Under the pieces are notes generated by a model. The model was given only the letters and a program-made list of their open reading frames with translations. It was not told the DNA's origin and did no database searches. The translations under genes and the position numbers were made by a program. From Mesostigma viride (Eukaryota > Streptophyta > Mesostigmatophyceae > Mesostigmatales > Mesostigmataceae), in contig RPFO01000421.1 in NCBI GenBank assembly GCA_009746045.1, positions 1 through 64,000 of the forward strand: a stretch of 64,000 nucleotides of DNA. The letters run 5' to 3'. Shown here one piece after another: positions 43,147-54,500 of this stretch (position 1 is the stretch's first letter; every line of letters begins with the position of its first letter).

Positions 43147-44340
43147 ATGTGGCCTGAGGGTGCACCGGCAACGGAGACCGGCGCGCCTGCGTCGTTGGCG
43201 GGTCCGTCACGGCCCTCTCTGGCTTCAGGTCCGGCGCGACCTCCTGTTTTACCAGTGCCCCCTGCGTCGGTGTCGGCTCCTGCCCCTGCGTCAGCCCCTG
43301 CTCCGGTCCCTCCTCCTTCGGCCTCGCGGTCTTTGGCCGCGGTTGTTCGGTCCACCGGTCAGGATCCTCGCGCCACCCGCGCTGCCGATTCCCTCAGGGA
43401 GTTGTCCCAGGGTGATCGGGACAGGGCTCCTTCTGTGGTGCACGCGACGCCGGAGTCGCGTGACACGCCCATTCCGGGGTATGGTATGTCCGCACTCGCC
43501 TGCCGACAGTGTGACCTGCCGCGCGCCTCTGCTGAGCTTGCCATCTCTCCCATGTCCTATGGGTTCTCCCAGGTGTGTCGGGCGCCCCGGGATCGTGGCC
43601 TACCCATTGAGACTGATCGGCCTCCGTTCGACATGGTTATTTTAGCTGATCCGGTGTTCGAGGGTGAGATCCTGGTCCGGCGCGTCCTGTATCGCTGGGC
43701 GAGGCGCCACAACGACTTGGACACCTACGGTGGGTTTCAGTGGGCTTACCCTCCCCCTCTGGGCATTATGGCTTCGGATGCCCTTACAGTAGAGTTTCCT
43801 GCGGTGCCGGGTGCGGCGTACACTACGGTCCTCCAGCCCATCCTTGAGTGGGATGCCCGCCGCCCGGCGCCTATCCCGGGCCAGGGTCTAGACTCCCGCG
43901 GTCACCCTCCTCCTCGTGCCAGCGACTACCTAGAGACATTCGGGTCGCGACAGTGTGTTCGTCGGTGGCGCTCCCGCGAGGTTCGGCACATCCGGTTGTG
44001 GCCGTCCAACGTGGAGCCCCTGGTGGACCTGTTCTTCCCGACGGGTATGCGCCCTCGGATTCGGTATCATCGCCTCCTCCTGCGGGCCCTTTGCCTGATC
44101 GCGGTAGAGCCTTTCCTTCGCCTCTTTGCCTGTGGCTTTCTGGACTGGGCCCGTGGCCAGGTCGTCCTCACGCAGCATAGGTATTACTGGGCCTTCCTGG
44201 GCCTCTTTCCTGACGGCGTGTGGGCCGATGTTTTCCTCACTGTAGATAGGCATGACAATGTTGAGGATGTGGCTCACTACCAGGCCTACCTGGAGGTCCT
44301 GCTGGCCTCTCGTGGCACTTACCAGACGGATGGCCACTAG
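43147..44340 (+). CDS. ORF3, C-terminal part (unknown)
   Basis: After a frame change near 43,140 the ORF runs to the stop at 44,340. A Pro/Ala linker is followed by a protein-like domain from about 43,560, with CRAPRDRGLPIETDRPPFDM, DPVFEGEILVRRVLYRWARR and RLWPSNVEPLVDLFFPTGMR, then HRYYWAFLGLFPDGVWADVF. It is rich in aromatic and Arg residues. Some features (Pro-rich linker before a helical domain) resemble Gag-like proteins, but I cannot assign a family. It may be a second structural protein or a captured gene. Confidence 0.6.
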   Translation: MWPEGAPATETGAPASLAGPSRPSLASGPARPPVLPVPPASVSAPAPASAPAPVPPPSASRSLAAVVRSTGQDPRATRAADSLRELSQGDRDRAPSVVHATPESRDTPIPGYGMSALACRQCDLPRASAELAISPMSYGFSQVCRAPRDRGLPIETDRPPFDMVILADPVFEGEILVRRVLYRWARRHNDLDTYGGFQWAYPPPLGIMASDALTVEFPAVPGAAYTTVLQPILEWDARRPAPIPGQGLDSRGHPPPRASDYLETFGSRQCVRRWRSREVRHIRLWPSNVEPLVDLFFPTGMRPRIRYHRLLLRALCLIAVEPFLRLFACGFLDWARGQVVLTQHRYYWAFLGLFPDGVWADVFLTVDRHDNVEDVAHYQAYLEVLLASRGTYQTDGH

Positions 44341-44704
44341 ATAGAGGGCCTTAGGCCCGACCTGAGGGTGTTGTCCCTCCGGTATGTAGAGTCGCCCTCA
44401 TATTCTGGCCAGTTGGTTGGCTGTTCTTGGTCCTTAGCGCTGATGTGTTTACTCTGTGTGTCCTGCCCAGTGCCGTCCCCCCCGGCCAGGACTCCGTTCC
44501 AGGCAGTTAGGGGAACCTACCACCAGGCTTGGTGCTGGCTAACCCTACACCACCCGGCGTGGTGGTGGAGACCGTGTGAACTATTGGTGCTTTGTATCTG
44601 GGATGGTCTATCGATTGTGTTGGTATGTGTTGGGTGCGTTAGGATTATTTTCCTACCCCTTGGTTCCCCCTCTCTGCGTAGGGAGAGGGCTCCCTACCTT
44701 TTGT
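44341..44704 (+). other. 3' untranslated region of the LTR element
   Basis: Between the ORF3 stop and the polypurine tract. A plus-strand frame (44,368-44,730) is open but runs into the LTR and shows no domain. No other feature is seen. Confidence 0.5.
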
Positions 44705-44715
44705 GGGGGGGGAGG
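44705..44715 (+). other. Polypurine tract
   Basis: GGGGGGGGAGG lies directly before the TGTTACG of the 3' LTR. This is the position and composition expected for the plus-strand primer of an LTR retrotransposon. Confidence 0.85.
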
Positions 44716-45286
44716 TGTTACGTCGCGTAACAATTCGTTGTAGTTACGGACGTAAATTAGGTCCTTGGCCTCGGTTGTTCCTAGGTTACGTGCAGTTCTA
44801 GTTTGGACATGATTGTCCCCGTAACAGTACTGTGGTATAGTGGGTGCCTTTGGGCGCCGCGCCGCGTACTATATTAGTGGTCCTTATCCTTTTGTAGAAT
44901 GTAGTGGACAGGCGTGCATCTGTGCACCTGCTTGTGTTTCTGTGTTTCTGCAGGCGAGGGCCAGGTCGGCCCGAGCCTGTTGGACCGTTGGTGACCATTT
45001 ATGCACGTTCCACTCCTTGTGTGGTCACTCGGCGTGTGTTAAATGAATTAACACATATTAGCTTGGGTCACGGCAGTTTAGTTGTGTTTCCTTCCTCTTT
45101 TCCTGGAGTAAACGGGTTTGATTAAATGGTCTATGGCATATTACAGTAGTACATATGTAAATGCATTGAGATCTGGTTCGTCTCGGTCGTCTTTCGCTAG
45201 GGGTGTATATAGAAGCAGCCTCACTAGTTTAGGTAGTATCAGGACAGGTAGAGGTGGAGGTGGCGGCCGAGGCTTGCGGCGTAACA
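44716..45286 (+). repeat. 3' LTR (571 bp)
   Basis: Same length and sequence as the 5' LTR apart from one substitution seen near 45,266. Followed by the second ATCAT target duplication (45,287-45,291). Confidence 0.95.
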
Positions 45287-45291
45287 ATCAT

Positions 45292-46042
45292 GTTTATGGT
45301 CCCCAAACATCATTCAGTGGTTGTCAGTTGCATTTCTGTAGTTATTAGGGGGCTTCAGTTTTGAGACATTTCCATGGGACCCTCCCCTTATTAATTAGTT
45401 AATTGGCGATGTCGGATTTTCGGTCGGGAGTTCGATTTTTCAGTGCCCATGATAACTGGCCCGGATCTCCAATCCAACAGGGTCAAATGCCTCGTGTCCA
45501 ACTCGCTTTAATAAAAAAGTTCACGGGCACGTTTTCATTCTAATTCCGAACGAACTCCCAAGGGCCTTTCGGCTGAACAAACTATGCTAAGGGTGTACGT
45601 CATCTTTTAAAAAACCTGGTCCTTGCCCACCAAGTTCCCCAAGACCTGCCATGCCAGGACAACTAGGTCCCTATTGCTTGTAAAAGTAAGGATGCAAGAC
45701 AACATCTGTAAATAAATGTTGGGCGAACCATAGGGGTACTATGTCCCAGCCCTCGTTCACCGACGGGCCAGTTAAGCCAGTTCTCCCCAGACCTGCCACA
45801 CAAGGACAGGTCTTTGATGGCCATGGGAGCTAAAGATGAGAAGCATACAGGGTTGACCAAGTGAGGTCCATCAACCAGGACGCTGGGTTGCTTGCCAGGG
45901 GAAGTAATCAGTTATCAGGCAGCTTGTGACACCAGCACCATCATCACTGCCAGGTAATCGCCCGGCACTCGCGTCTTGGGCGGTCATCCCAAGGATTCTG
46001 AGCAGAAAGTGACACGATTCCCGCAATGGTCACACCACTCGA
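45292..46042. other. Intergenic DNA downstream of the root-cap-like gene
   Basis: About 750 bp. The motif CCCAAACATCATT occurs here (about 45,302) as well as just before the LTR element (27,868). A short minus-strand frame at 45,860-45,663 has no domain. No gene supported. Confidence 0.5.
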
Positions 46043-48258
46043 CTACATGGTGGTATACTGATCACGTTCGCAATCTGTTGCATAGATGCCGCTTGTCTGG
46101 TATTCCAACGGATTGCCGCCAGCTGGGTGTGTGCTGCTCAGGATTCCTTGAGCGTGGCTACCAGGCTGGTACCCCTTGAGCTTGAAGTTCACGAAGTTCT
46201 TGCCAGGCCCTTTGCCCTCCTCCCAGAAGCTTGCGCGCACCACTTCCACCTCCACTGTGGCGACATCGGGAATAGCGATGATCACGCGAGTCATCTTGCG
46301 AGTGACAGATACCCCGGAGGGCAGGCGTTGAGCCATTTTAAGGCCACCGTAGGGCTTCTGCGCAGACCGGTAAACACAAAGGGGTTGCACAGTGCGTAGA
46401 TTAATTTCTTCCATGCCTGCAGCAAGGCATCTGACCCTCAATGAACGACTATTCCGAAGCCGTTTCCATGCGATAGCATGTTAGGGCATAATTTATAGCC
46501 ATGCCTACGCTGTGCTAGTGGCAGCATGCACCGTGTGCAGTTGCGAATGAGGGTGAGCAGGGGCAAAGTTGACAGTGTGCAGATCTATAGGCAGATTGCC
46601 AATCACCATCGCACAAGGTAGCCTTTTAAAAGCTACTGCCTGCTTCCTTATCTGCAACACATAAAGTACACATTGTTACACATCCAGGGCCAAAGTTAAA
46701 TAGAGGGCTAAACTCCACGCAGAACATGCGGCTTGCTTGCAAAGTCGAATTGTCGTGTGTCCAAGTGCAGAAATGAAGCATCATCAAATGGAAAGAGCCC
46801 TGGCCATTTGTGTTTAAAAACCGATGTAGGACTGGCTGATCGAGGCATCTATGTGCTGCTCTGTACCCTTGCTGCCATGAAAGCCATGAAGTCTTGCCAA
46901 TGATGTACTGTTTAAAAACGCAGCGCTCATCACCTGCATAAAATGTCACTAAAACTAGAGCAATTTTCATGTATGATCATCTGGCAGCCTGTCTCAGCGA
47001 GCCATGTGGAGTGCACGAGGATACAGAACAGGGGGCTGCAATATATTTGACTGACGGGGTGTTCTTGACTGTCCACAGCTCTCGTGTTCTCGACAGTGCC
47101 ATGAGTTTTCTTGTAGTCAGGGTATTGACAAATGGATCACACTATAGATGGGTGATTTTTCCCAGTTACGATTGTGTAGGTGCACTGAAGGGTATTATTC
47201 CCTCTCATTGCGGCAATGCATTCTGCACGGAATGTTGACTGTGTTGCCTACTCCCCAGTCCTTTAAGGGAATGAGTCCCCACCGCCCTTTACAAGTGGCA
47301 TACATGTTAGAACCCAACTGTCCCTGAGCCCTCCACCATAAACCCTAAACGTCAAATAACTGACTGCTTGATACTAGAGCTACAATGTATATAAGCATGC
47401 CTATAGCAAGAGAATATATTGCCTTGTTTCAAAGCTGGAACTTCCTCAGAGAATGCTAAGAAACAATATAAGTCATATCCTACCAAAAAGACAAGAGCCA
47501 GATTCTTGTGAAAGAAAAAAAACGAAAACTCACCCCGTTCACGTGGAGAGTGCCAAACGAGTTGGCATAGCTGACGCCAGGGGGCGACTCGGCTCCCACC
47601 AGGATGTGGTCATTCCCGACAAGGATACCCACCTGGTCCATCCAGGTGCGGTCATCTGGCTTGGAAGGGGTGGATGCTGGCTGGGATAGTGCGTTGGCGG
47701 CATTTGTGAAGCGAGCATTAACCTGAAGTGTTCTGTCCTTCACGATGCAATAGGTTCTTTCAGCTTCACCCTGGAAATCAAACTTTTGTCCTCGAGAGGT
47801 AATGAAATGAGGGTCAGAGGTTGCTGAGGAAAACGCCAGGACCACTCCATTGAAGATGTCCACGGCTTGCACGTCCCCAGCGTTGTCTCCAAAGTACTCG
47901 GCCAACAAATTCTGATACCCAGCCGACTGCAGCGAGGCCAAGACTTGTGCTCCGTGAACAGCATTGTTCACGTACACATGTACTGCAACAAAAACGCTGG
48001 ACGGACTTTGCAGCAGACGCCTGGTTGTGGTGTTTCCTGGTTGAATGAGAACCTCGATGTTGCAATAGGAACCATTCTGCTGCAAAAACTCGGCGGTTTC
48101 GTGGACCAGCCCATCCAAGTCCAGCTCGGTGGCGAAGCAGTGCTGGAGCTCGATCTCAGTGAAGACCTGCGCCGCCATGTCTGTAATGCACGTAGCTGCC
48201 TCCGAGGTGCTATTCTGGTCAGCATTGAAGCTGCACGAAGGATTGATGATGCGCTTAG
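46043..48258 (-). CDS. Secreted root-cap/von Willebrand D-like protein, last two exons
   Basis: Two firm exons join in phase 0. The first is 48,258-47,534 (acceptor CCTGCAG, donor GGG|GTGAGT); the second is 46,357-46,043 (acceptor CTGCGCAG, stop TAG at 46,045). The first holds TSDPHFITSRGQKFDFQGEA, ERTYCIVKDRTLQVNARF and TWMDQVGILVGNDHILVG. The D-P-H-F ... F-D-F-x-G ... Y-C-I ... L-Q-V-N-A pattern is that of plant Root_cap and vWD-like domains. The second holds LPSGVSVTRKMTRVIIAIPD and ends LEYQTSGIYATDCERDQYTT. The 5' exons and signal peptide are not settled. Candidates in compatible phase are 49,994-49,911 (Cys-rich, CVDSDAGDGPDDGCGG) and 50,684-50,633. Function in the family is unclear; a secreted or cell-wall role is likely. 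Confidence 0.6.
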
Positions 48259-51200
48259 CTGCAGGCCGCCCATGTGCGCGCATAATTGGGGCAGATGGGA
48301 AGCCACACACACATGGCGCTTCACTAGTCAGCCACAAAGCCCCACTTATCAACTGTAAACTGTAACACATGCTTGCCTGGAAAGGCAGCCATGTCCACAC
48401 ATGGAACAAATACTTATCATCGTACACGATGGGGCCATATAGCAGCAAAGACAGATAGCAAGTGTCATCAGGTGGATGGTACACATGTCTGCCTGGCAAC
48501 GTAACCCGTGTCATCACCTAGATGATACACATGACAGCCTGGCAACCAATACATGTCATCACAGGCAGGCACCACTTGTCACGTGCAAAAGTGGTCCTAA
48601 TATACCAACAGGCCTAGATAATGGACTTAAGGACATGAACATGGGGCAGGACATCTAGTTCAACTTTACTGTCACAACTAGCTAATTTTCAGCTCTTGAG
48701 CGGAAGACTCAGCCATTATAAAAACCGGCCGAATAAAGATTGTGGACAGGTGGGTTCATTCCCAACACAGAGAAGAATTTTTTAAATTAAAAGGCAAGCC
48801 TGATGGATTGCTAATGCTCGGCTATTTGTCAGTATGGTGCAAAAGGATTTTCTGAGTACAAGGGTCACTGTCAGTTGGGATGTCCTAGTACTGTACTGCA
48901 AACTGTATTGCAACCCGGCATAGTCAGGCAAACTCACGTGTACACCCCCAGCCCCACGTTTAAGATTCTCAGGTTAAAGATCATGAGACCCTGGAGTTTG
49001 AAATCCAGGTTTAAGATCGCAGAGCTGGTTTTGGGCAAAAAGATCTTAAAGTTGGTACAAAAACTGCCAAGTTCCGGCCAGTGCCCAGTGTACTCAGGTA
49101 TGCCGCATCAGGTTTAAGATCGCCTGCAGCTCTCAACTTTAAGATCATCAGCCCTGGATTTGATTCTAGGTTTAAGATCCGCCGGACCCCAATCTTAAAC
49201 GTGTGTGTGTGGGGGGTGTACCCTTCCCGCGAACTGCCTATGCTTGTTGATATGTTGGCAGAGTCTGCGCTTAGCTCTGATGTATGTCCTTCTTGGTCTG
49301 CAGGGAAAAGGTGCTAGATTATCACCCTCCAGCAAAATTGCATGCAATACCGAAGTGCTACAGAATTCTAGAGCGACCTAATTGGAGGCAATGGCCAAGC
49401 ATCACAGCCTGCACATCTTCCACAAAGACATACTCATATCGGGGCTTTATTGCGCAGTGGGTGGTGCTGCAATGAGATAGCTGCAAGGTTTGGTTGGCAA
49501 ATTGCTGCAAGGCTGTCTTGGCAACTGGAAAAATAAAGCCAAGAAAGAAGGCGGTCAATATATGGGCCGGCTGTGGCACTTCCAACTAAGCCGCACGAGT
49601 GGGCCCTGGCAGCCCTGGCAGGGTCTGCATTTCATCAAGATGGGGGGTATAAGTGATGACATAAGGTCAACTGGAGAACAGTGGCTATTCATGGTATGGA
49701 AAGAAACATCGTGGATATTATCCCGGTGCATCAACGCAAGGCTGACATTGATGAGAGGAACATTAGTTGGGCACATGCTCAGCAAGCTTTAGGAACATTT
49801 GCACAGCATCGACAAGCCACCCACTATTGATGCAAGCCAGAGACGACGTGGAGGCAACACCGGAATATCGTGGGGAAGGACACTTTGCAGAGAACGTCAA
49901 TGCAACGCACCGAAGCATCCGCCATTATAACAGAAAGGCTGGGTCCCCCCGCAGCCATCATCGGGACCGTCACCGGCATCACTGTCCACACACGCTGAGC
50001 ATGCATAGGTACGAAAGATGGCATGGCAAATAATGGACAGGACACATTAGCAATGAGCTAATCAGGTCATCTGCATACCTAGCCACATGAAGAAACTGAA
50101 TCCCAGACTCTAAGCATCTCCTGGCTATTGCCCCTACCAATCTTGACACTCGATCACACTGCAATGCCACAACCCTGCATATGGCGGCTTTCCTGCCGCC
50201 TCACTCATGGCCACAAAGCCAACAAGCTGTGTCCTCACACCCCACTTCCTTCTCCCCCTGTTTCCTGCCCGTTTTCGTTTTTAGCACTTCATTTTCAAGT
50301 CTTGCCGCTTTGCAAGCATTTTATGTTGATGCCAATGCTGAGGCATTTTTTGATCTGGCGCAGCTAGCGGGCCCTTGTTATAACAAGGTGCCAAGGTGAG
50401 AATGGCTAAAAAGGTGGGTGAGGAGGGTTACAAACATTGCATTACATTCTAACAGATTTGTCACACCAGCATGATAACACTGGCTACACTTTCTAAAGCA
50501 ACACCCATGAAAAAGACACAAAGCAGATCGCTGTGGGCCTTGTAGCGGTACATGGTATGGTAGCGAGGCACACAGTCAATATGCCCCAGTATCCAAACCT
50601 TAACTTGCAATCCAGCTGCATGGTGTGCTCACCACGTTCAAATGAGAAGTGAATGTGCGCTGTGATGCCAACCTCATCGACCAACTGACCAGATGCGCCG
50701 CACTTCCACCAATTACAGCATGAGGGTCTGACATACATAGGCTTGATCCCTATTCCACCATATGCTAGTTGCAGTCCTTAAGCTGACCACGTTTGGCTGA
50801 ACTGCCACTACATAATAGCTTCCGAATGCAGCAGCTAATACTATTACGTCCCCAATTACAGTGCTTACTAGCAAATTGGTCAGCCTAGAAAATCTGGCTA
50901 ACTATAGATGTGCAACCGAGCACTGTTTGGGAGTCCATGGATTGGACAACGTCGCGGTAGGGCATAAATAATCGTCTGAACACTAGTAGCATGAGGCCAG
51001 GACTTGAAGTTGTCTATGCGTAGCCAATCGTACGAATTGTTGCCCTGAGAAAAATGCGGAGGACGAAAGAAAACGGGCATATCACGTACTCTGCCATTCA
51101 GCTTGATGCCACTCATGCCAGCCACTGAATGAACTCAGTGAGATTGCACTTCAAGAACCCTGGAAGGGCCTTATTAGAGCGCCACCGCTGCTCGCGGTTC

Positions 51201-51501
51201 GATGATGCTTGGTGATTCCAGGCGGAGGCACGTGACTAACAGACATATAACTATTAAACAATCAAATAGCCCTGGATATATGGCCCACATACAAACAGGA
51301 GGCATGCTCCAGATGTCATGCCCGTGTTACAAACTTGACATCCCTTTTGCATGCAGTGATTGTTAGACAGGCTGGGATAAAACATTTGAATAAATAGTCC
51401 ATGTAAAACACTAGCTAGTTGTTTGAGAAAAGGATTGCATTGCTCAGTGAAAGTTCCAGTTGTGAATCATTATCTACATGATCTTGCCTATCTATCGTGG
51501 G
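48259..51501. other. Intergenic or 5' region of the root-cap-like gene
   Basis: Contains possible upstream exons of the root-cap-like gene (50,684-50,633 and 49,994-49,911, both ending in phase 1 with GT donors) and a MITE-like repeat at 48,941-49,220. A further minus-strand open stretch near 51,120-50,900 (NSYDWLRIDNFKSWPHATSV) is protein-like but has no clear assignment. Nothing else is supported. Confidence 0.4.
48941..49220. repeat. 280-bp MITE-like element with TTTAAGATC repeats
   Basis: The ends are TACACCCCC...CACGTTTAAGATT at the left and its reverse complement at the right (AATCTTAAACGTG ... GGGGGGTGTA). Inside, TTTAAGATC or close variants recur in both orientations, so the whole unit can fold. 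No target duplication is clear. Confidence 0.5.
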
Positions 51502-54500
51502 CTACAGCAAGGGCCAGCTGCAAGCAACAATTGCGGCCATAATCACAAACGCATGCGCCCACAAGATCCCCTGACTACTGACAAATGCTGAGGATGCTGG
51601 GGGTGGGGATGAAGGTGGGGATGCCGCACCTGTCACATCCACGCGGAAAATCTCCAGGGTGCCTGTGCGAGCCCCGCTGACGAACAAGAGGTTCTCCCCT
51701 GTGGGGCTATCCGCGGCCGGGACGAACTCAATGCTCTCTGGGTCATGGGTGCCCAGCGTGTTGGCCGCAAACAGCTCGCCCAGTGTCCCAGGTCCATTCC
51801 CGGCTACGCGCACGCCAGACTGGAACACCGTCGCGTTTGGCCTGGACACATCATAGACCAGCACGGTGCTGGCGCGCTCACTGCCCACAAAGAGAATAGT
51901 GCGGCCGTTGATGACGCCGACCGCCAGTGACTGGAAGCAAATGGGGACAAGGACAAATGGAATTGTGGAAAAGAAACGAAGGTGCAGTCATCGATCCATC
52001 TTCTCCGTGCGAGATAGTCCTGTTCTCCGTGCGAGATAGTAGATACGCAAGGATACATAGAGTAGATTGATCGATCGATCGATAGGTAGATAGATAGATA
52101 GAGAGTGGCTACACGGGGACGACCCCATGGAACAACAAGCATGACTGGGCATCACTAGACAGTGCGGCTGACCCCAGGCTGGCTTCATAACAGTCGGGTT
52201 CCGCAGGTACAGAAACTGTTTCTTGACTGGTAAGTATATTGCCAATAATCATCTGAGCTGCCCTATCACAACCCGCACGCCGTTCTGATCGCAGCCTGTG
52301 CGGCCACTGTTCCCAACAAGTGCTGCCACACACATGCTTACCTCGGGCTCAATGCCTTTGTCATCAGAGCGCGTGTCAAAGTAGGCCCGGGTGTTCGTGG
52401 CGGCCGTATATGACCCGGACGGCTCTGAGTTGTGGAAAACGGTGTTCGGTGGGAACAATTCCAGATGGCGCCGCTCCAGCTCATCGCCCGAATCGTAGAC
52501 AAAGCTCAGGTCGCTCGCGCGCAGGATGGAGAAGGAGCGGCCGCCAAAAGTGTAGACACCGTCCACGGAGCAGCTGGCGTCGCCGGTGACGATGCCGTCC
52601 GTGATGGATATCTTGATGCGGCCCAGGTGCGGGGTCGCCAGCAAGCACTTGAGCTGCTGCCCAAGCGCACCACACAGCTTCGGCACCGTACCGTTGAGGC
52701 TAATACCTGTACATGCAGCCCGTAACCACGCACTCACATGAACAGGAACACGTGAAACAAGTCAGGAGACCTGCGCATCCCAGATTAAAATAGATTTTTA
52801 TATAATATGCTGGCTGGAAAGGGCCGAGAAAGATCTCTCGATGGACTGCATTGTATTTAACCCTCAAACTGTCTCTGACTCGCGCCTATAAGTAGTAACG
52901 AATTATACAACACGCCACAAGAGCCACATCCAGCCTAATAATTATTTCAATGGCATACTGGGAACCAAGCATGCATACTGAAGTATTTGTGAAGCTACTT
53001 GGCGCCGTAGTGAATGGTCCCAGTACGAGGTCCCTCTGCTCTGCATACGGCACTCCCCTCAGGCGGGTATGGTAAGTGTGTCGTGTGAAACCTTGATTTT
53101 CCATTAGGGACCCCTTTCTCAATGCCCTGACCATGGGATTGGTTTCGTAGGCACATTTACTACCTAGGATGGCATCCCAGCACTGATACTAACTGCCCCA
53201 GGGACCCACCAGTCCATGCTAAATATAGCCGTTTTTTCCATGCTGACAGCTGTGCACGAGGGTACCCAGGGTACCCCCATTGACTTTGACGAGGGTGATC
53301 ACCCTAATATGGTGTTCAGATTTGGTAAGACAATTGCGTGGTACACTCAGTACCGATCTAGACCGGGGTGCTGACCTCAAATTTTCCCATGAAACCCTTC
53401 CCGCGCAAATTGCAGCTCTGCCACAAACTGATGCAAATTTCCAGTCATGAGGAACATATAATGACGACGGTTAGGGGTTCACGATAGCTGGAGAAAACTC
53501 AGACGTTTTCCCAAGGGGGGTACTCAAAAACAAGAAAATTTACACGGCGCTGAATTCGAGTAGATCTCGCGAAAACAAGCATGTTTGCCACTGGTCGCGA
53601 CCCCGGGGGGTCTCTAGGTCAGAAGTTACAGAGCCTCAAAAACCGTTAACTTAAAGGGTAGGTAGGTAGGGTGCCGGGCCGATATGGTTTTTTTACAACA
53701 AAACACTTGGATTTTCTGCTAGCTCCCTGTATGGTCGGAATTTTGAAACGGTTTGACGGACAAACTGATAGCACTTGGCGAGCTGAACCCAAATCTGCAG
53801 TCAAAATTTTCGCAGGTACCATAGAGGGGGGGTGGTTGCCCGCAAGATGGTGCTGCCCCTAGGCACGGAAGTATGCTGCCGTCTGCCACCACTACAAGGC
53901 TTCGGCTATCCAGCGCCGTGCCGTGCCAGTATCGCGTCGCGCCGGCCAATGACCCATTTCAGAAAACCGGAATTTTCCCATACACCAATATGCTCAAACG
54001 GTAGAGCTCGCTGAGACGATCATTTTTGCTCCCTAGGTCGACCCCTAGAACCCATGGGACCTCGGGGTTTTGCTAGGTATGAGCCTACGTGCTAGGTAGG
54101 TAGGGTCCAAGGGCCAACTTTTGGAAAATTTCAGCGTATGTGTCTGATATTTTTGTTTTGAGTACCCCCCTTGGTTTTCCATGCAAAAGCTCAGGTCACT
54201 CATGCCCGGCACATTGTGCTACCCTGACCCTGACCGTGGCCCACTGGCGGTAGCATCGCACTGACACAACAAGATAAGCCCACCGGGCAGCGGGAAGCAA
54301 ACTCTTGCGTGTAGTTTGGCCAGCCGAAGCTCATTGCTAACTGGAATGCCGCTCGAAGCGCGACGCACCTCGCTCTTCCTCGTTCCACACGGGCGAGTAA
54401 TCCTTGGTGTCCCCCTCGTTGGCTATCGCCACGTACTCCACGCCACCCACGGTGAAATGGGCGAGCTGGTCCGGCAGGTACATGCCCTTGATTGGCCACG

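Larger units (their letters stand above)
27881..45286 (+). mobile_element. Ty3/gypsy chromovirus LTR retrotransposon with a nested foldback element
   Basis: It is 17,406 bp as it stands and about 10.8 kb without the nested element. It has 571-bp LTRs beginning TGTTACG and ending CGTAACA, an ATCAT target duplication, a TGG-starting primer site, a G-rich polypurine tract, and the order ORF1 (hybrid-binding domain), gag, protease, RT-RNase H, integrase, chromodomain, ORF3. RT before integrase defines Ty3/gypsy, and the chromodomain places it among chromoviruses. The pol region is split by about eight frame changes, so this copy is unlikely to be autonomous as written. Confidence 0.95.

Noticed and set aside
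42031..44340. Envelope gene
   Set aside because: Position fits, but there is no signal peptide, transmembrane segment or fusion motif.
44798..45348. Small ORFs inside the LTR
   Set aside because: Identical in both LTRs, short, without domains; they overlap LTR regulatory sequence.
47480..48517. Single-exon 345-codon protein
   Set aside because: Its start and end are intron sequence. Splice sites at 48,259 and 47,533 give a better exon that joins the downstream exon.
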